From Dinoroseobacter sp042096155 (GTDB taxonomy: Bacteria; Pseudomonadota; Alphaproteobacteria; Rhodobacterales; Rhodobacteraceae): a DNA stretch of 64,000 nucleotides. Location of the stretch: positions 1 to 64,000 of the forward strand of contig JBELMC010000003.1 in NCBI GenBank assembly GCA_042096155.1, read 5' to 3'. Below, piece by piece: positions 25,890 through 34,800 of the stretch. The notes under the pieces are model-generated. The model was not told the DNA's origin. It did not search any database and worked only from the letters and a program-made list of their open reading frames with translations. Numbering within the stretch: the stretch's first letter is position 1; each line of letters starts with the position of its first letter. The position numbers and the translations under genes were made by a program.

Positions 25890-27893
25890 ATGAGCGACGA
25901 AAAGCCTCGCGGACCAAAGCAGGGTCAATTGGCTGCGCCGCCGTTTCACGTGCAGGTGTTCGGATCGGTCGAAATCTTCGTCGATGGGCGCCCGGTCTGG
26001 CTGCGCAGCACGAAGGCGCGCGCTATTTTGGTCTATCTGACATTGGGATCGGACGGTCCGTTTCTACGCTCTGAATTGTGTGAATTGCTCTGGCCGGAAA
26101 AAGATGCGCTGCGGGCAAGAGCGTCGTTTCGACAATGTCTCGTTTCGATCCGCCGTGCGCTGGGTCCGTTGGCCGATCGCTTATTGCTGCGGGATGGCGA
26201 ACACATCAGGCTCACGCGTGATCTTGTTTCGACGGATCTGGATGCTTTGTTGGTTCAAATGCAAACAAGCCCGTTTGCCTGCTCAGCATTGTCGGAGTGT
26301 TTAAAAATACGGCGGCTGATCTCGGATATATTTTCGATCACTCAACCTTTTGAAGACTGGGCCCGCGAAATACGCAACGATTCAATCGACACCGTTTTGC
26401 GGCACTTAAAAGACATTTACACAAACACGAAGATAGACTGGGCGGTGCGCCATGCCTGCGCACAAACAGCCCTCGACTTAGATGAATTTGATGAGGAAGC
26501 GGTTCGCGCCTTGATGTCGACGTTTTTGGAAAACGCAGAACCGGCCGCAGCGCTGCGGATCTATGATCTCTTTTATCAGCGGTTAGAACGAGACATGGAC
26601 GCAGAGCCCGCGCCTGCAACCCAGGAATTGGCGGTTGCAATCAAATTGAATGAACCGCCGCAGAAAACGGTTGCACTTTCGGCAGCACAGCCCAGAGCCC
26701 AGCCGATCACGATGGCCGTTTTGCCTTTTGAAGTGTTCGGAGCCGAACAAAGGGACCACGATCTGTCGTTGGCCCTTTTGGAACACCTGACATGCCATCT
26801 GGCCTCATTCCGGGCGCCGTCTGTTATTTCAAGCAACACCACACGGATGTATTTGGGCCAAGTGCCGCGACCTGCGGATGTCGGGCGCGATTTGAATACG
26901 CGGTATTTGTTGTCAGGATCGGTTCGCTTGAAAGACGATCAAGCGGCCCTGACGGCCCAATTGGTCGAAGCCCAGACCGAACGGGTGATCTGGGCGACCA
27001 AATTGCTCAGTCCGAAACAAAATATTTTGATGTTGAACCTGCCAATCGCGGAACAGATTGCCCGTGCGATCGTGCCGTCCGTTGATGCAGAAGAGTTGCA
27101 CCTGTCGCGAACGATGCCGCCCCATGAGCTGGAGCCCTATCATCTGGTCCTGCAAGCCAAGGATTTGATATTTAAACTGTCTCATGATGCCTTCATAGAA
27201 GCCGGGCAGCTTTTGGCCGCTGCGGTGCAGAATGGCCCGCAATTTGCCCCTGCCCATTCGATGATGGTGGATTGGCTTTCGATCCGCCTTTGGGAAGGCT
27301 GGTCGATCGACAGGCTGGCAGATCGTGCAGCCCTGGATCAGCACACTCGCAAAGCAATTGCCCTGTCGCCGCGCGACGGGCGTGTCATGGCGTTATGGGC
27401 TCATAATCGCATGATGTTTGATCGCGATTACGATGCCGCGCTTTCGCTGATCCACGATGCAATCGATCTCAGTCCCAACGACGCAGAGGCGCTGGCGTGG
27501 TCGGTTCCGACCTTAACAACAACCCGGCACGCCGAACACGCTGTGCGCAATGGACGCCGCGTGCTTGAGCTGTCGCCCTATGACCCGTTTATCTTCAGAA
27601 ACGAACATTTTCTCAGTTTCGCTCTATTCAGCCAAGGTGATTATGATGCCGCTGCAGAATATGGATTTTCTAGTTTCCGTCGTGCGCCCAATTATAGTGG
27701 AAATATCCGCGCAACCATTGCTGCGCTTATGGCCGCGGGACGATACGCCGAAGCCGCGCCGCTGGTGGAACATCACACAACAATAAATCCCGATTTTTCC
27801 GTTCTGGAATTTCAGAAGATTCAGGGTTTCCGCGATCCCACCGACCGTAAAGCCTTTGCGGACTTGTTGCTGGACGCGGGTTTGCCGGCCTGA
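25890..27893 (+). CDS. Winged-helix/BTAD regulator with TolB-like and TPR domains
   Basis: A 667-residue regulator. The N-terminal 100 residues (FHVQVFGSVEIFVDGRPVWLRSTKARAILVYL) form an OmpR/SARP-like winged helix, followed by a BTAD-type helical region (about 120-250). Residues about 270-410 resemble the TolB-like domain of CadC/cyclase-like regulators, starting at MAVLPFEVFGAEQ, and the remaining 250 contain TPR units such as AIDLSPNDAEALAWSVPTL. It has no phospho-receiver domain, so the signal probably reaches it through the C-terminal half. It immediately precedes the peroxidase block on the same strand, 73 bases from the next gene, and is its likely regulator. AGGGAC precedes the ATG by nine bases. 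Confidence 0.85.
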   Translation: MSDEKPRGPKQGQLAAPPFHVQVFGSVEIFVDGRPVWLRSTKARAILVYLTLGSDGPFLRSELCELLWPEKDALRARASFRQCLVSIRRALGPLADRLLLRDGEHIRLTRDLVSTDLDALLVQMQTSPFACSALSECLKIRRLISDIFSITQPFEDWAREIRNDSIDTVLRHLKDIYTNTKIDWAVRHACAQTALDLDEFDEEAVRALMSTFLENAEPAAALRIYDLFYQRLERDMDAEPAPATQELAVAIKLNEPPQKTVALSAAQPRAQPITMAVLPFEVFGAEQRDHDLSLALLEHLTCHLASFRAPSVISSNTTRMYLGQVPRPADVGRDLNTRYLLSGSVRLKDDQAALTAQLVEAQTERVIWATKLLSPKQNILMLNLPIAEQIARAIVPSVDAEELHLSRTMPPHELEPYHLVLQAKDLIFKLSHDAFIEAGQLLAAAVQNGPQFAPAHSMMVDWLSIRLWEGWSIDRLADRAALDQHTRKAIALSPRDGRVMALWAHNRMMFDRDYDAALSLIHDAIDLSPNDAEALAWSVPTLTTTRHAEHAVRNGRRVLELSPYDPFIFRNEHFLSFALFSQGDYDAAAEYGFSSFRRAPNYSGNIRATIAALMAAGRYAEAAPLVEHHTTINPDFSVLEFQKIQGFRDPTDRKAFADLLLDAGLPA

Positions 27894-27966
27894 GATTCAC
27901 ACTCAATTCACGGCGCGTTCGCGGCAACGCATCTATAACACCCAAAATCAAAGCAGGGGAAATCAC

Positions 27967-29031
27967 ATGTCTTTTTTGCCATCCACCAACGGCGCGACAA
28001 ACGGCGCCACAAATGGGGCCACNNNNNNNNNNNNNNNNNNNNNNNNNNNNNNNNNNNNNNNNNNNNNNNNNNNNNNNNNNNNNNNNNNNNNNNNNNNNNN
28101 NNNNNNNNNNNNNNNNNNNNNNGCCACAAATGGGGCCACCAACGGCGCAACGAATGGGGCAACACGCGGCTCGACCACGTCCGGGCAAGGCCCAGGTGCA
28201 GGCACGGTCATGCCTTCGCTGCTTCCTTTGTCGATCAAAGGAGACACGCTTGACGAGGCCTTTCAGCCCATATCAGGTGTCACCTTTCAAGAGGAGGACT
28301 TGCACCCGGATCTGTGGGCCCAATCCAAACTGGTGGATCTGCTGCCGCTGGTCAGCGGGGTCTCAAAGGCATCAAAAAGATCCGTCAAGAAGATGCTATC
28401 GGCCTATCTGAAAGATATTCAGAACGCCCCAGAAGATCAGCTTGATCTGAAAACCCAGAGTCCCGTTGCGACGGAGCTGCATTACGCGATTGTCGAAGAC
28501 CGTGATCGGACGCTTCAAAAATACGGACCAGAGATCGAGGACCAATCGGGCAGTTTTCACCACTATTTTTACAATGTCTTGTCGATCAATCCGATCCAAT
28601 ACCCCAATACGGCACGTCTGATCTCGGTGGGTATGATGGTGTCGGGCATTGTGGGTATGGAATGGAAGCTGCACTTCATGCGTGCGCGACCGGTACAGGT
28701 CTGGCCTGGCATATTGCCTGTTTTGCCAACACCACCGCATCCGTCCTTTCCCAGCAACCACGCAACTCAGGCCGAGACTGTCTCTGGGCTGATCCAGCAC
28801 GCCGTAGGCGCGGTCGGTGAAAAGAAAAACACCGGGATTGGCGCGTATCTGTCCGAGCTTTCGCTGAGGATTGCGCACAATCGAGAACGGGCCGGTCTGC
28901 ATTACCAAAGCGATTCTGAAGCGGGGCGCGCGCTTGCCGATTGGGTTGTCGGACAACTCGTCGACTCTAAGATCGTCGAAGATCTATTGAAAGGCTGTAA
29001 AGCGGAATTGTCGCAATTCGACCTCTCGTGA
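27967..29031 (+). CDS. PAP2/vanadium-haloperoxidase-like protein with an N-terminal GATN repeat tail
   Basis: The protein starts MSFLPSTNGATNGATNGAT and continues through a gap in a 12-base tandem repeat; length as placed is 354 residues including the placeholder. After the repeat, residues about 95-354 carry the PAP2/vanadium-haloperoxidase signature in order: KLHFMRARP (anion-binding Lys and Arg), PSFPSNHATQ (PSGH-like, with Asn replacing the central Gly) and HNRERAGLHYQSD (SRxxxGxHxxxD-like, with Asn replacing Ser). It has no signal peptide. It could be a phosphatase or a haloperoxidase; the motifs do not decide. RBS AGGGGA is six bases before the ATG. It lies 29 bases upstream of the protease gene. 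Confidence 0.72.
   Translation: MSFLPSTNGATNGATNGAXXXXXXXXXXXXXXXXXXXXXXXXXXXXXXXXXXATNGATNGATNGATRGSTTSGQGPGAGTVMPSLLPLSIKGDTLDEAFQPISGVTFQEEDLHPDLWAQSKLVDLLPLVSGVSKASKRSVKKMLSAYLKDIQNAPEDQLDLKTQSPVATELHYAIVEDRDRTLQKYGPEIEDQSGSFHHYFYNVLSINPIQYPNTARLISVGMMVSGIVGMEWKLHFMRARPVQVWPGILPVLPTPPHPSFPSNHATQAETVSGLIQHAVGAVGEKKNTGIGAYLSELSLRIAHNRERAGLHYQSDSEAGRALADWVVGQLVDSKIVEDLLKGCKAELSQFDLS
27991..28167 (+). repeat. 12-base tandem repeat encoding GATN units
   Basis: Units such as GGCGCGACAAAC, GGCGCCACAAAT, GGGGCCACCAAC and GGCGCAACGAAT follow each other before and after the N run. Each encodes Gly-Ala-Thr-Asn. The repeat number is unknown because the assembly broke here. Confidence 0.92.
28023..28122. 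other. Assembly gap (100 N) inside the tandem repeat
   Basis: Exactly 100 N within the 12-base repeat, the usual result of collapsed short-read assembly. The gap length is a placeholder, so the length of the encoded repeat tail is unknown; the reading frame happens to be open across it. Confidence 0.99.
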
Positions 29032-29059
29032 TCGGCTCCAGCCTTCAGGAGGCAAACAA

Positions 29060-30061
29060 ATGACAGAAGACATCGTTTTCGGCAGCGGAGTGGCGCAATA
29101 TTCCTATGCGCAGCTTCAAGTCGAATTGGCCGACCGGCATGCCAGCGATCGGACCGGCATTGAAAAATGCCCAATACGCGTGGATCTCAGCGCGCGATTG
29201 CGACAAAATCACGAATGGTCCGTGCGTCATCAACACGCACGCGGCACCTGCAACGCTTTTGCAGTGGTCGCCGCAGAAGAGCTGCGCCGATTTATCAAAA
29301 GTGGCGAGAGCATTTATCAGCCTTTGTCCGAGGAACATCTCTATGATACCGCCTGGCGCCAGCCCTTTACCCATGTGCCAGAGCCCCCAACGGGCCTGGC
29401 CGAGAAAATTTTCAAGCAACGCGGCGGCACATATCTGGGTCAGGTGATGGATGTGCTCACCGATGTCGGTTTGGCGGATGCAGCGGATGCGCCTTATGAA
29501 CCGCATGCTCCTGTGCAGCCGCCGGAACATCCCAAAAAGTTCAACGGACTGGACTTGCAAAAGGTGGCCGCTCGGAAAGTGGACAAGACCGTTTTGGTCC
29601 ACGATATCGCGCAGAAAACAGACGATGGCATCGGCCCATGGAAGAACGGCTCAAAACGCGTAAATTTGGCCGATTTCTTCGTCCGGTGCTTGGCCGCCGG
29701 AACGCCAGTCGTGGCGGCCTTTGCGATCTTAAATGAAGCTGAATATGTGTGGACCGGAGAATATGCGCGCATCAGTGGCCATATCCGGTATCCGACCGAT
29801 GACATCTTCCAACAAAAGCGGCCCGTGGCCGGACACAGTGTTTGTTTGGTGGGCTATGTCAAAAATTGCGACGATGACCCAAACAATCCCTATACGTTTT
29901 TGTTTCGCAACAGCTATGGCACCGACATCTTTGCCAAACATGCGGATCAATTTCCCGAACGCCTGAATGCAGGGCTTGCGGGATATGGGATCATTTCAGC
30001 ACGCGATGTTGTTCAATATTGCTGGGAATTCCTGGCCTATGCGCCGCCTGAGGAAACCTAG
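29060..30061 (+). CDS. Papain-like (C1A) cysteine peptidase family protein
   Basis: A 333-residue protein with the papain triad in order: Cys64 in RHQHARGTCNAFAVVAAEE (canonical form QGxCGSCWAF), the His in VAGHSVCLVGYV (about residues 254-265) and the Asn in FRNSYG (about 281-286). The usual CGSCW motif is altered to RGTCNAF. It has no signal peptide or propeptide that I can see, so activation may differ from classical papain. The family cleaves peptide bonds; a peptide, the neighbouring PAP2-like protein or the peroxidase could be a substrate, but that is conjecture. AGGAGG lies seven bases before the ATG. Confidence 0.8.
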   Translation: MTEDIVFGSGVAQYSYAQLQVELADRHASDRTGIEKCPIRVDLSARLRQNHEWSVRHQHARGTCNAFAVVAAEELRRFIKSGESIYQPLSEEHLYDTAWRQPFTHVPEPPTGLAEKIFKQRGGTYLGQVMDVLTDVGLADAADAPYEPHAPVQPPEHPKKFNGLDLQKVAARKVDKTVLVHDIAQKTDDGIGPWKNGSKRVNLADFFVRCLAAGTPVVAAFAILNEAEYVWTGEYARISGHIRYPTDDIFQQKRPVAGHSVCLVGYVKNCDDDPNNPYTFLFRNSYGTDIFAKHADQFPERLNAGLAGYGIISARDVVQYCWEFLAYAPPEET

Positions 30062-30297
30062 TTTCTGACCGGAAGCGACCGGCCAACCGCAACATAACAT
30101 ACTGTAATAAAACAATTTCTTATGAAAAACAACTGCCCGTGGTCAGAAAACTTGGCCCCGGGCGGTTTGCATTTACAAGCCACGCCGCGACAGCCTGTTG
30201 CGATGACTCACAACACAATCACAGAACATTGGCAGTTGAATAACGGGGCGTCTGGCAGGTTCGAACTTGTTAAAATTTCATCAAGGAGCATGCCATC

Positions 30298-32043
30298 ATG
30301 TCCACCCCACCGCAACACGGCGCCCTGTCCGTCGTCAGCCCGGCAAGCCTGTCCGCATGCGCGGATTTCGGCTTCCTTTTTCCAGACGCAGACAGCGTGA
30401 CCTACACGTCTGAGACGCCCACACATCTGCGGGCCCTTCAAGAAGCCTTGTACAGCCACGCAGATGCAGAAGATACAAACAACTCCGCCCTGGCGCCCGT
30501 GTTCACCTATCTTGGGCAATTTATCGACCATGACATCACCCATCAGGGGCTCGCACGGTCCGACGCAGCACAGATTGTCGATATCATCGCCCGCCCCAAT
30601 GACGACTTCGCACCACAGCCCCGCGAAGCTGTTAGCGGTGCCATCGTCAATCAGCGCACAGGACGGCTGGACCTCGACAGTCTGTATGGTCCGTCCCTGC
30701 CGACCGACAATTCTGCCTATGACAAGCTGATCGGTCTGCTGCGAAATCCGGATGACCGGGCAAAAATGTGGCTGGGTGCGCTTTCGCCGTTCCCAGGCGG
30801 TATTCCCAACAAATTGCCACTGGATGGAGAGGCCGATCTGCTGCGTTTGGGCCGGCTTATGCAACCGGCCACGGGCGCTCCACTGTTTACACGTGAAGAT
30901 TATGACAACCTGCCGCCCGACATTCGCAAGTCCCTTGGGGGTGACGCCGCGCCCAATCTCACCGCGGCTGTCATTGGCGATGCCCGCAACGACGAAAATC
31001 TCTTTGTCGCGCAGCTTCATGTCGCCTTTCTGCGCTTTCACAACCAGATGGTCGAAGCGTTGCGCAATGCGGGTGAAACCGGCGATGCTGATACGCTTTT
31101 TGCAAAGGCCCGCGCACAAGTGGTGATGCACTATCAGTGGCTGGTGATGAACGTCTATCTGCCCTCGGTCTGTGATCCGGTCGCGCTACAGCAGGTCAAA
31201 GCTTCGGGCGCGGCCGTCTATGGGAGCTTTCTTCAGGCGTGCAACCATGCCACCGGCAGCTCGTTTCCCATGCCGATTGAATTCGCAGTGGCAGCGTTTC
31301 GGTTCGGGCATTCTATGGTGCGCGGCAATTACGACTGGAATGACGCCTTTGGGCGCAATGCAGAGACCAGCGCGCAGCGCGCGTCGTTTGATCTGCTGTT
31401 TCAATTCACGGGCGGCGGCAGCAATCCAATGTTCGGATTGCCAAGCCTGCCGGAAAACTGGGTGATTGATTGGGCCCGCACAGGGCTGTCCTATTCTGAA
31501 TTTGCCGATCGCACCACGCGCAGGATCGACACCAATGTCGCTTTGCCCTTGCGTGCGATGATAAACGAAGCACCCACGCTGAACGAAACCAACGCAACAC
31601 CGGTGCAACTGGATGAAAAGAACCTGGCCGCGCGGAACTTGAAGCGCGGCATCCGGATGTCTGTTCCGTCAGCGCAGGCCTGTATTTCGGCGCTCAATCA
31701 ACAGCATGGCTTCAAAATCCGACCGCTGACCCAAGCCGAACTGACATTCGGGCGGACAGGAAACGCACTGCGCGCGGCAGATTTTGTGCGCAACACGCCG
31801 CTGTGGTTTTACACGCTCAAAGAAGCCGAGATGCGTCAGGCAGGGCAGCGTTTGGGAGTGCTGGGGACCCATATTGTCGCCGGAACAATCGCGGGTCTTA
31901 TCATTCATGATCCAAATTCCTATTGGAACCAACCTGGGTCGCATGAGGGGCGCTGGCATCCCGTGGACGGCACGCGCGCCTCTGGCCAATTGGTTGACAG
32001 TTTGCCCGCAATGCTGCGTGCATCTTTGCTATTGGAGGCGTGA
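30298..32043 (+). CDS. Animal-type haem peroxidase
   Basis: A 581-residue member of the animal haem peroxidase (peroxidase-cyclooxygenase) superfamily. The distal site is visible in LGQFIDHDITHQ (about residues 72-83), and the proximal haem ligand region is in FRFGHSMVRGNYDWND (about residues 336-351), with HNQMVEALR between them. These enzymes use hydrogen peroxide to oxidise halides or organic substrates. No signal peptide is visible, although such proteins can leave bacteria by non-classical routes. It lies 236 bases after the protease gene and is followed by the 69-residue membrane protein. AAGGAG is eight bases before the ATG. Confidence 0.9.
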   Translation: MSTPPQHGALSVVSPASLSACADFGFLFPDADSVTYTSETPTHLRALQEALYSHADAEDTNNSALAPVFTYLGQFIDHDITHQGLARSDAAQIVDIIARPNDDFAPQPREAVSGAIVNQRTGRLDLDSLYGPSLPTDNSAYDKLIGLLRNPDDRAKMWLGALSPFPGGIPNKLPLDGEADLLRLGRLMQPATGAPLFTREDYDNLPPDIRKSLGGDAAPNLTAAVIGDARNDENLFVAQLHVAFLRFHNQMVEALRNAGETGDADTLFAKARAQVVMHYQWLVMNVYLPSVCDPVALQQVKASGAAVYGSFLQACNHATGSSFPMPIEFAVAAFRFGHSMVRGNYDWNDAFGRNAETSAQRASFDLLFQFTGGGSNPMFGLPSLPENWVIDWARTGLSYSEFADRTTRRIDTNVALPLRAMINEAPTLNETNATPVQLDEKNLAARNLKRGIRMSVPSAQACISALNQQHGFKIRPLTQAELTFGRTGNALRAADFVRNTPLWFYTLKEAEMRQAGQRLGVLGTHIVAGTIAGLIIHDPNSYWNQPGSHEGRWHPVDGTRASGQLVDSLPAMLRASLLLEA

Positions 32044-32044
32044 C

Positions 32045-32254
32045 ATGGCCAAAATGATCACAAACCGCCCCGCGCGTAAAGTCACCGCCAGTTCCCTGGG
32101 ATCGGCCTTGTCGGTTGTTGCTGTTTGGGCGCTTTCCGAATTTGGAGATATTGAAATGCCGGTCGAGGTGAACCTTGCATTCAGCGCCCTGGTGACCTTT
32201 TTGGTCGGCTACTTTGTGCCGCCATCTGCAAGTGACCAGGTCGAACTGCAATAG
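32045..32254 (+). CDS. 69-residue two-span holin-like membrane protein
   Basis: It begins one base after the stop of the haem peroxidase, so translation is probably coupled. Two hydrophobic spans, about residues 16-32 (ASSLGSALSVVAVWALS) and 43-60 (VNLAFSALVTFLVGYFVPP), are joined by a short loop and flanked by basic residues, the layout of small holin-like proteins. This resemblance is structural and weak; it does not establish a holin. If it is one, its role could be release of the preceding enzymes, which lack signal peptides. ATG at 32045. Confidence 0.6.
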   Translation: MAKMITNRPARKVTASSLGSALSVVAVWALSEFGDIEMPVEVNLAFSALVTFLVGYFVPPSASDQVELQ

Positions 32255-32536
32255 TCAATCGCAGAGAGCACGTCTGTCTGATGATCTATGTGCAGGCCAA
32301 ATGGCCTGCGCAAATTTGCTATCTTGTATCTTGTCGCCGCTTTGCGGTCTGAGTGGTCGCGCGGGTCAACCCAAATCGATCGGCGACATCTTCGACGACG
32401 CATCTGCCGGCAAGAGCCTCAGGCCCAAGCTTCAATTTGATATGCCTCGTGTGGCGGCGTGTTGGTGTGGCATGTACCGCGTTGCGTCCGCCAGCGGTGC
32501 AAATGTCAGATCAGTTTAATCGCGACCGCCAGTCTT

Positions 32537-33838
32537 TCAGATCCCTGCCCCAGCGCCAATGGTGACATCTCGGAGCGCGAGCCTTGCGACACCCACCGCG
32601 GCCTCGCTTTGATCCGACGCAACCACAGGACAGCCGAGAATGCGTTGTCGAATTGCAGTCCAAACTTGATTGCGCGCCCCGCCGCCTGCGGTGATGACCC
32701 GGGTCGGCAGCGCCAAGCCGCGCGCATGCATCTCGGCATAGCAGCGCATTTCTATGCCGGCGATTCCTTCCAGAAGACCATGCAGGAATGCGGCGTCCGA
32801 TGACGGTCTTGGGCTAAGTTTCGGCGGCAGGTGCGGGTCGTTGATGGGGAAGCGTTCGCCGGGCTTGACGAGCGGATAATACGCCAGGTTGCTCGGCAGA
32901 TTTGGATCAATCTGAGCGCTGAGCGCATCCAGCTCAGATTTCGAGAAATGCGCCAAAAGCACACCGCCGCCGGTATTTGAGGCGCCCCCTGCCAACCAAT
33001 ACGGACCAACACGATGGGAATAGAGGCCGATCTCCGGCGCATCGACACGCACGCGACTGAGAACCTTGATTGCGAGCGTGGTGCCCAGCGACGTCACAGC
33101 CGCCCCTTCGACGATTGGCGCGCTGGCCAGAAAGGCCGCAATGCTGTCGGTCGTACCGGCATAGACGACCGTATGCGCAGACAGGCCAAACTGATCGGCA
33201 ACGGCCTTGGCAATCGGGGCCAGAGGCGCGCCTGCGGCCTTGACCTGTGGCAACAGATGCCGCCGCACACCTGCGGCTTCCGCCCATTCAGGCCAGCTTT
33301 CGGTTTGCGGATCATACCCCGTCTTCAGCGCATTGTTCTGGTCGGAATACCCACCCTGGCCGATGAGTTTTGCGGCGATATAATCGGCCTGATGCAGCAG
33401 ATGCGCGGCTTGGTTTTGTGTATCCTCAGCCTGCAACCGCAACGCCCGGGCCAAGGCGGACGACGTGCCGCGGGTGATATGATGGGAAGGGGCATATTCG
33501 GCGATGTCACGGGCCTCGGCGTCAAACCCACCTGAATTGTACATAAGAGCGCCCGTCACCGGGGCCAGCTTGGCGTCGGTCAGCACCATCGAACCCGAGG
33601 TGCCATCCACTGCAATACGTGTGATATCGGCCGGATCACGCCCGATCTCGCGCAGCGCTTGGATTTGGCGATCCAGACAATCGACAACACCTTGCCACCA
33701 GATTTCGGCATTTATGCGGTTTGGGTCTTGTGGCGCGTATTGCGCACGCGCGTCCGAGAGCACTTGGCCGTCGGTCTCCACCACAGCGCTGCGGATGCCT
33801 GAGGTGCCCAGATCAATGCCGAGACTCAGCCCGCTCAT
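32537..33838 (-). CDS. FGGY-family carbohydrate kinase
   Basis: A 433-residue sugar kinase. The phosphate-1 loop is IDLGTSGIRSAVV (about residues 7-19), the adenosine motif is TAGGGARNQVW near the C-terminus (about residues 378-390), and GTTDSIAAFLAS marks the second domain. The sugar is not predictable. Its ATG overlaps the stop of the class II aldolase upstream (ATGA). Last gene of the minus-strand operon. Confidence 0.9.
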   Translation of the reverse strand: MSGLSLGIDLGTSGIRSAVVETDGQVLSDARAQYAPQDPNRINAEIWWQGVVDCLDRQIQALREIGRDPADITRIAVDGTSGSMVLTDAKLAPVTGALMYNSGGFDAEARDIAEYAPSHHITRGTSSALARALRLQAEDTQNQAAHLLHQADYIAAKLIGQGGYSDQNNALKTGYDPQTESWPEWAEAAGVRRHLLPQVKAAGAPLAPIAKAVADQFGLSAHTVVYAGTTDSIAAFLASAPIVEGAAVTSLGTTLAIKVLSRVRVDAPEIGLYSHRVGPYWLAGGASNTGGGVLLAHFSKSELDALSAQIDPNLPSNLAYYPLVKPGERFPINDPHLPPKLSPRPSSDAAFLHGLLEGIAGIEMRCYAEMHARGLALPTRVITAGGGARNQVWTAIRQRILGCPVVASDQSEAAVGVARLALRDVTIGAGAGI

Positions 33839-34797
33839 GATTGCTGAGCAAGGGCTTGGCGGTATTTCTCGGCATCCCAATCGAGAAGTTCTGCTTCCGC
33901 ATCCGGGCCAATCGGCTCGGCGGACCAATCGGCTGGCAAACGACTGAGAAGATCGGCAAGGCACCGCAACATCGCCTTCTGGCTGGAGGTTGCGTTGGTT
34001 TTGAGCGCGACACCGGTCTTTGGCACCAGCCGCGCAGGCCATCTGTCATCTGGATCCCGGGTTGGAACCGCAGGTCCAAGAAACACGACGTGGTCGGGAT
34101 AGTATGAGCCCGCACGCGCCAAATCAAAAGCGCGCGCGTCGCCCGCAAGCCAGCTTTCATCGGCCCAGACACACCCGGTCGGCGCCTGCGTCGCGGGCAA
34201 TGCCTGGTCGTGCGCGCGCGGGGCCATGGCCAGACGCTGTTCAACCGCGTCCATCAAGCGCGCCGCATCGGCCACGGTTGCAGCGCAGATGATCAATCCG
34301 TGGTTTTCAAGAACAATGACTTGCGTCTCCGGCAAGACCCGTCGAAGGATCTGGTGGGTCAAGGCAAGTCCGGGTTTGGCATAAGGCACCCGTACAAATG
34401 GCAGATCCGCCAGCTTGCGATCCAGCTCCAAACGGCCCTCGGGACTTACAGCGTGGACCAAGGTCGCAATCGAATGGGTATGGGCGACCACCGCCCAATC
34501 CAAGGCCGCGTGAAACGTCGTCTCGATCGAAGGGCGCAGCGTGATCGCGGGATCAAGCACTGTTGCCTGACAGCTCCCGTCGCCGGACCCGAAAGCCACG
34601 GCCTTGGCTGCATCGCGATCGACGGCGACGAAGATGGGTTTATCTTCGGCATCGGCCAATTCCGTACCAGAGGCTTTGATCCACATCACCGGACCAGCCT
34701 TGATCGAGGTGTTGCCCCCTGGCCCTTGGACCCGCAATGGATCCTGGCCCAAACGAGCAGAAAAGGCGCGAAATTCATCAGACAAAAGCGCGGTCAT
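33835..34797 (-). CDS. Class II aldolase/adducin domain protein
   Basis: A 320-residue zinc-dependent aldolase-fold protein with the family motifs QGPGGNTSIK (about residues 24-33), AHTHSIATLV with the metal-ligand His (about 105-114) and VLENHGLIIC (about 161-170). Residues about 220-320 extend beyond the usual domain length and have no recognised motif. It acts after or before the FGGY kinase in sugar or sugar-acid catabolism. It starts three bases after the HAD phosphatase stop; its stop overlaps the kinase start. Confidence 0.88.
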   Translation of the reverse strand: MTALLSDEFRAFSARLGQDPLRVQGPGGNTSIKAGPVMWIKASGTELADAEDKPIFVAVDRDAAKAVAFGSGDGSCQATVLDPAITLRPSIETTFHAALDWAVVAHTHSIATLVHAVSPEGRLELDRKLADLPFVRVPYAKPGLALTHQILRRVLPETQVIVLENHGLIICAATVADAARLMDAVEQRLAMAPRAHDQALPATQAPTGCVWADESWLAGDARAFDLARAGSYYPDHVVFLGPAVPTRDPDDRWPARLVPKTGVALKTNATSSQKAMLRCLADLLSRLPADWSAEPIGPDAEAELLDWDAEKYRQALAQQS

Positions 34798-34800
34798 GGC

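Noticed and set aside
28023..28122. Open frame across the N run as evidence that the GATN gene is intact
   Set aside because: The run of exactly 100 N is a placeholder, so frame continuity across it cannot be claimed from this sequence.
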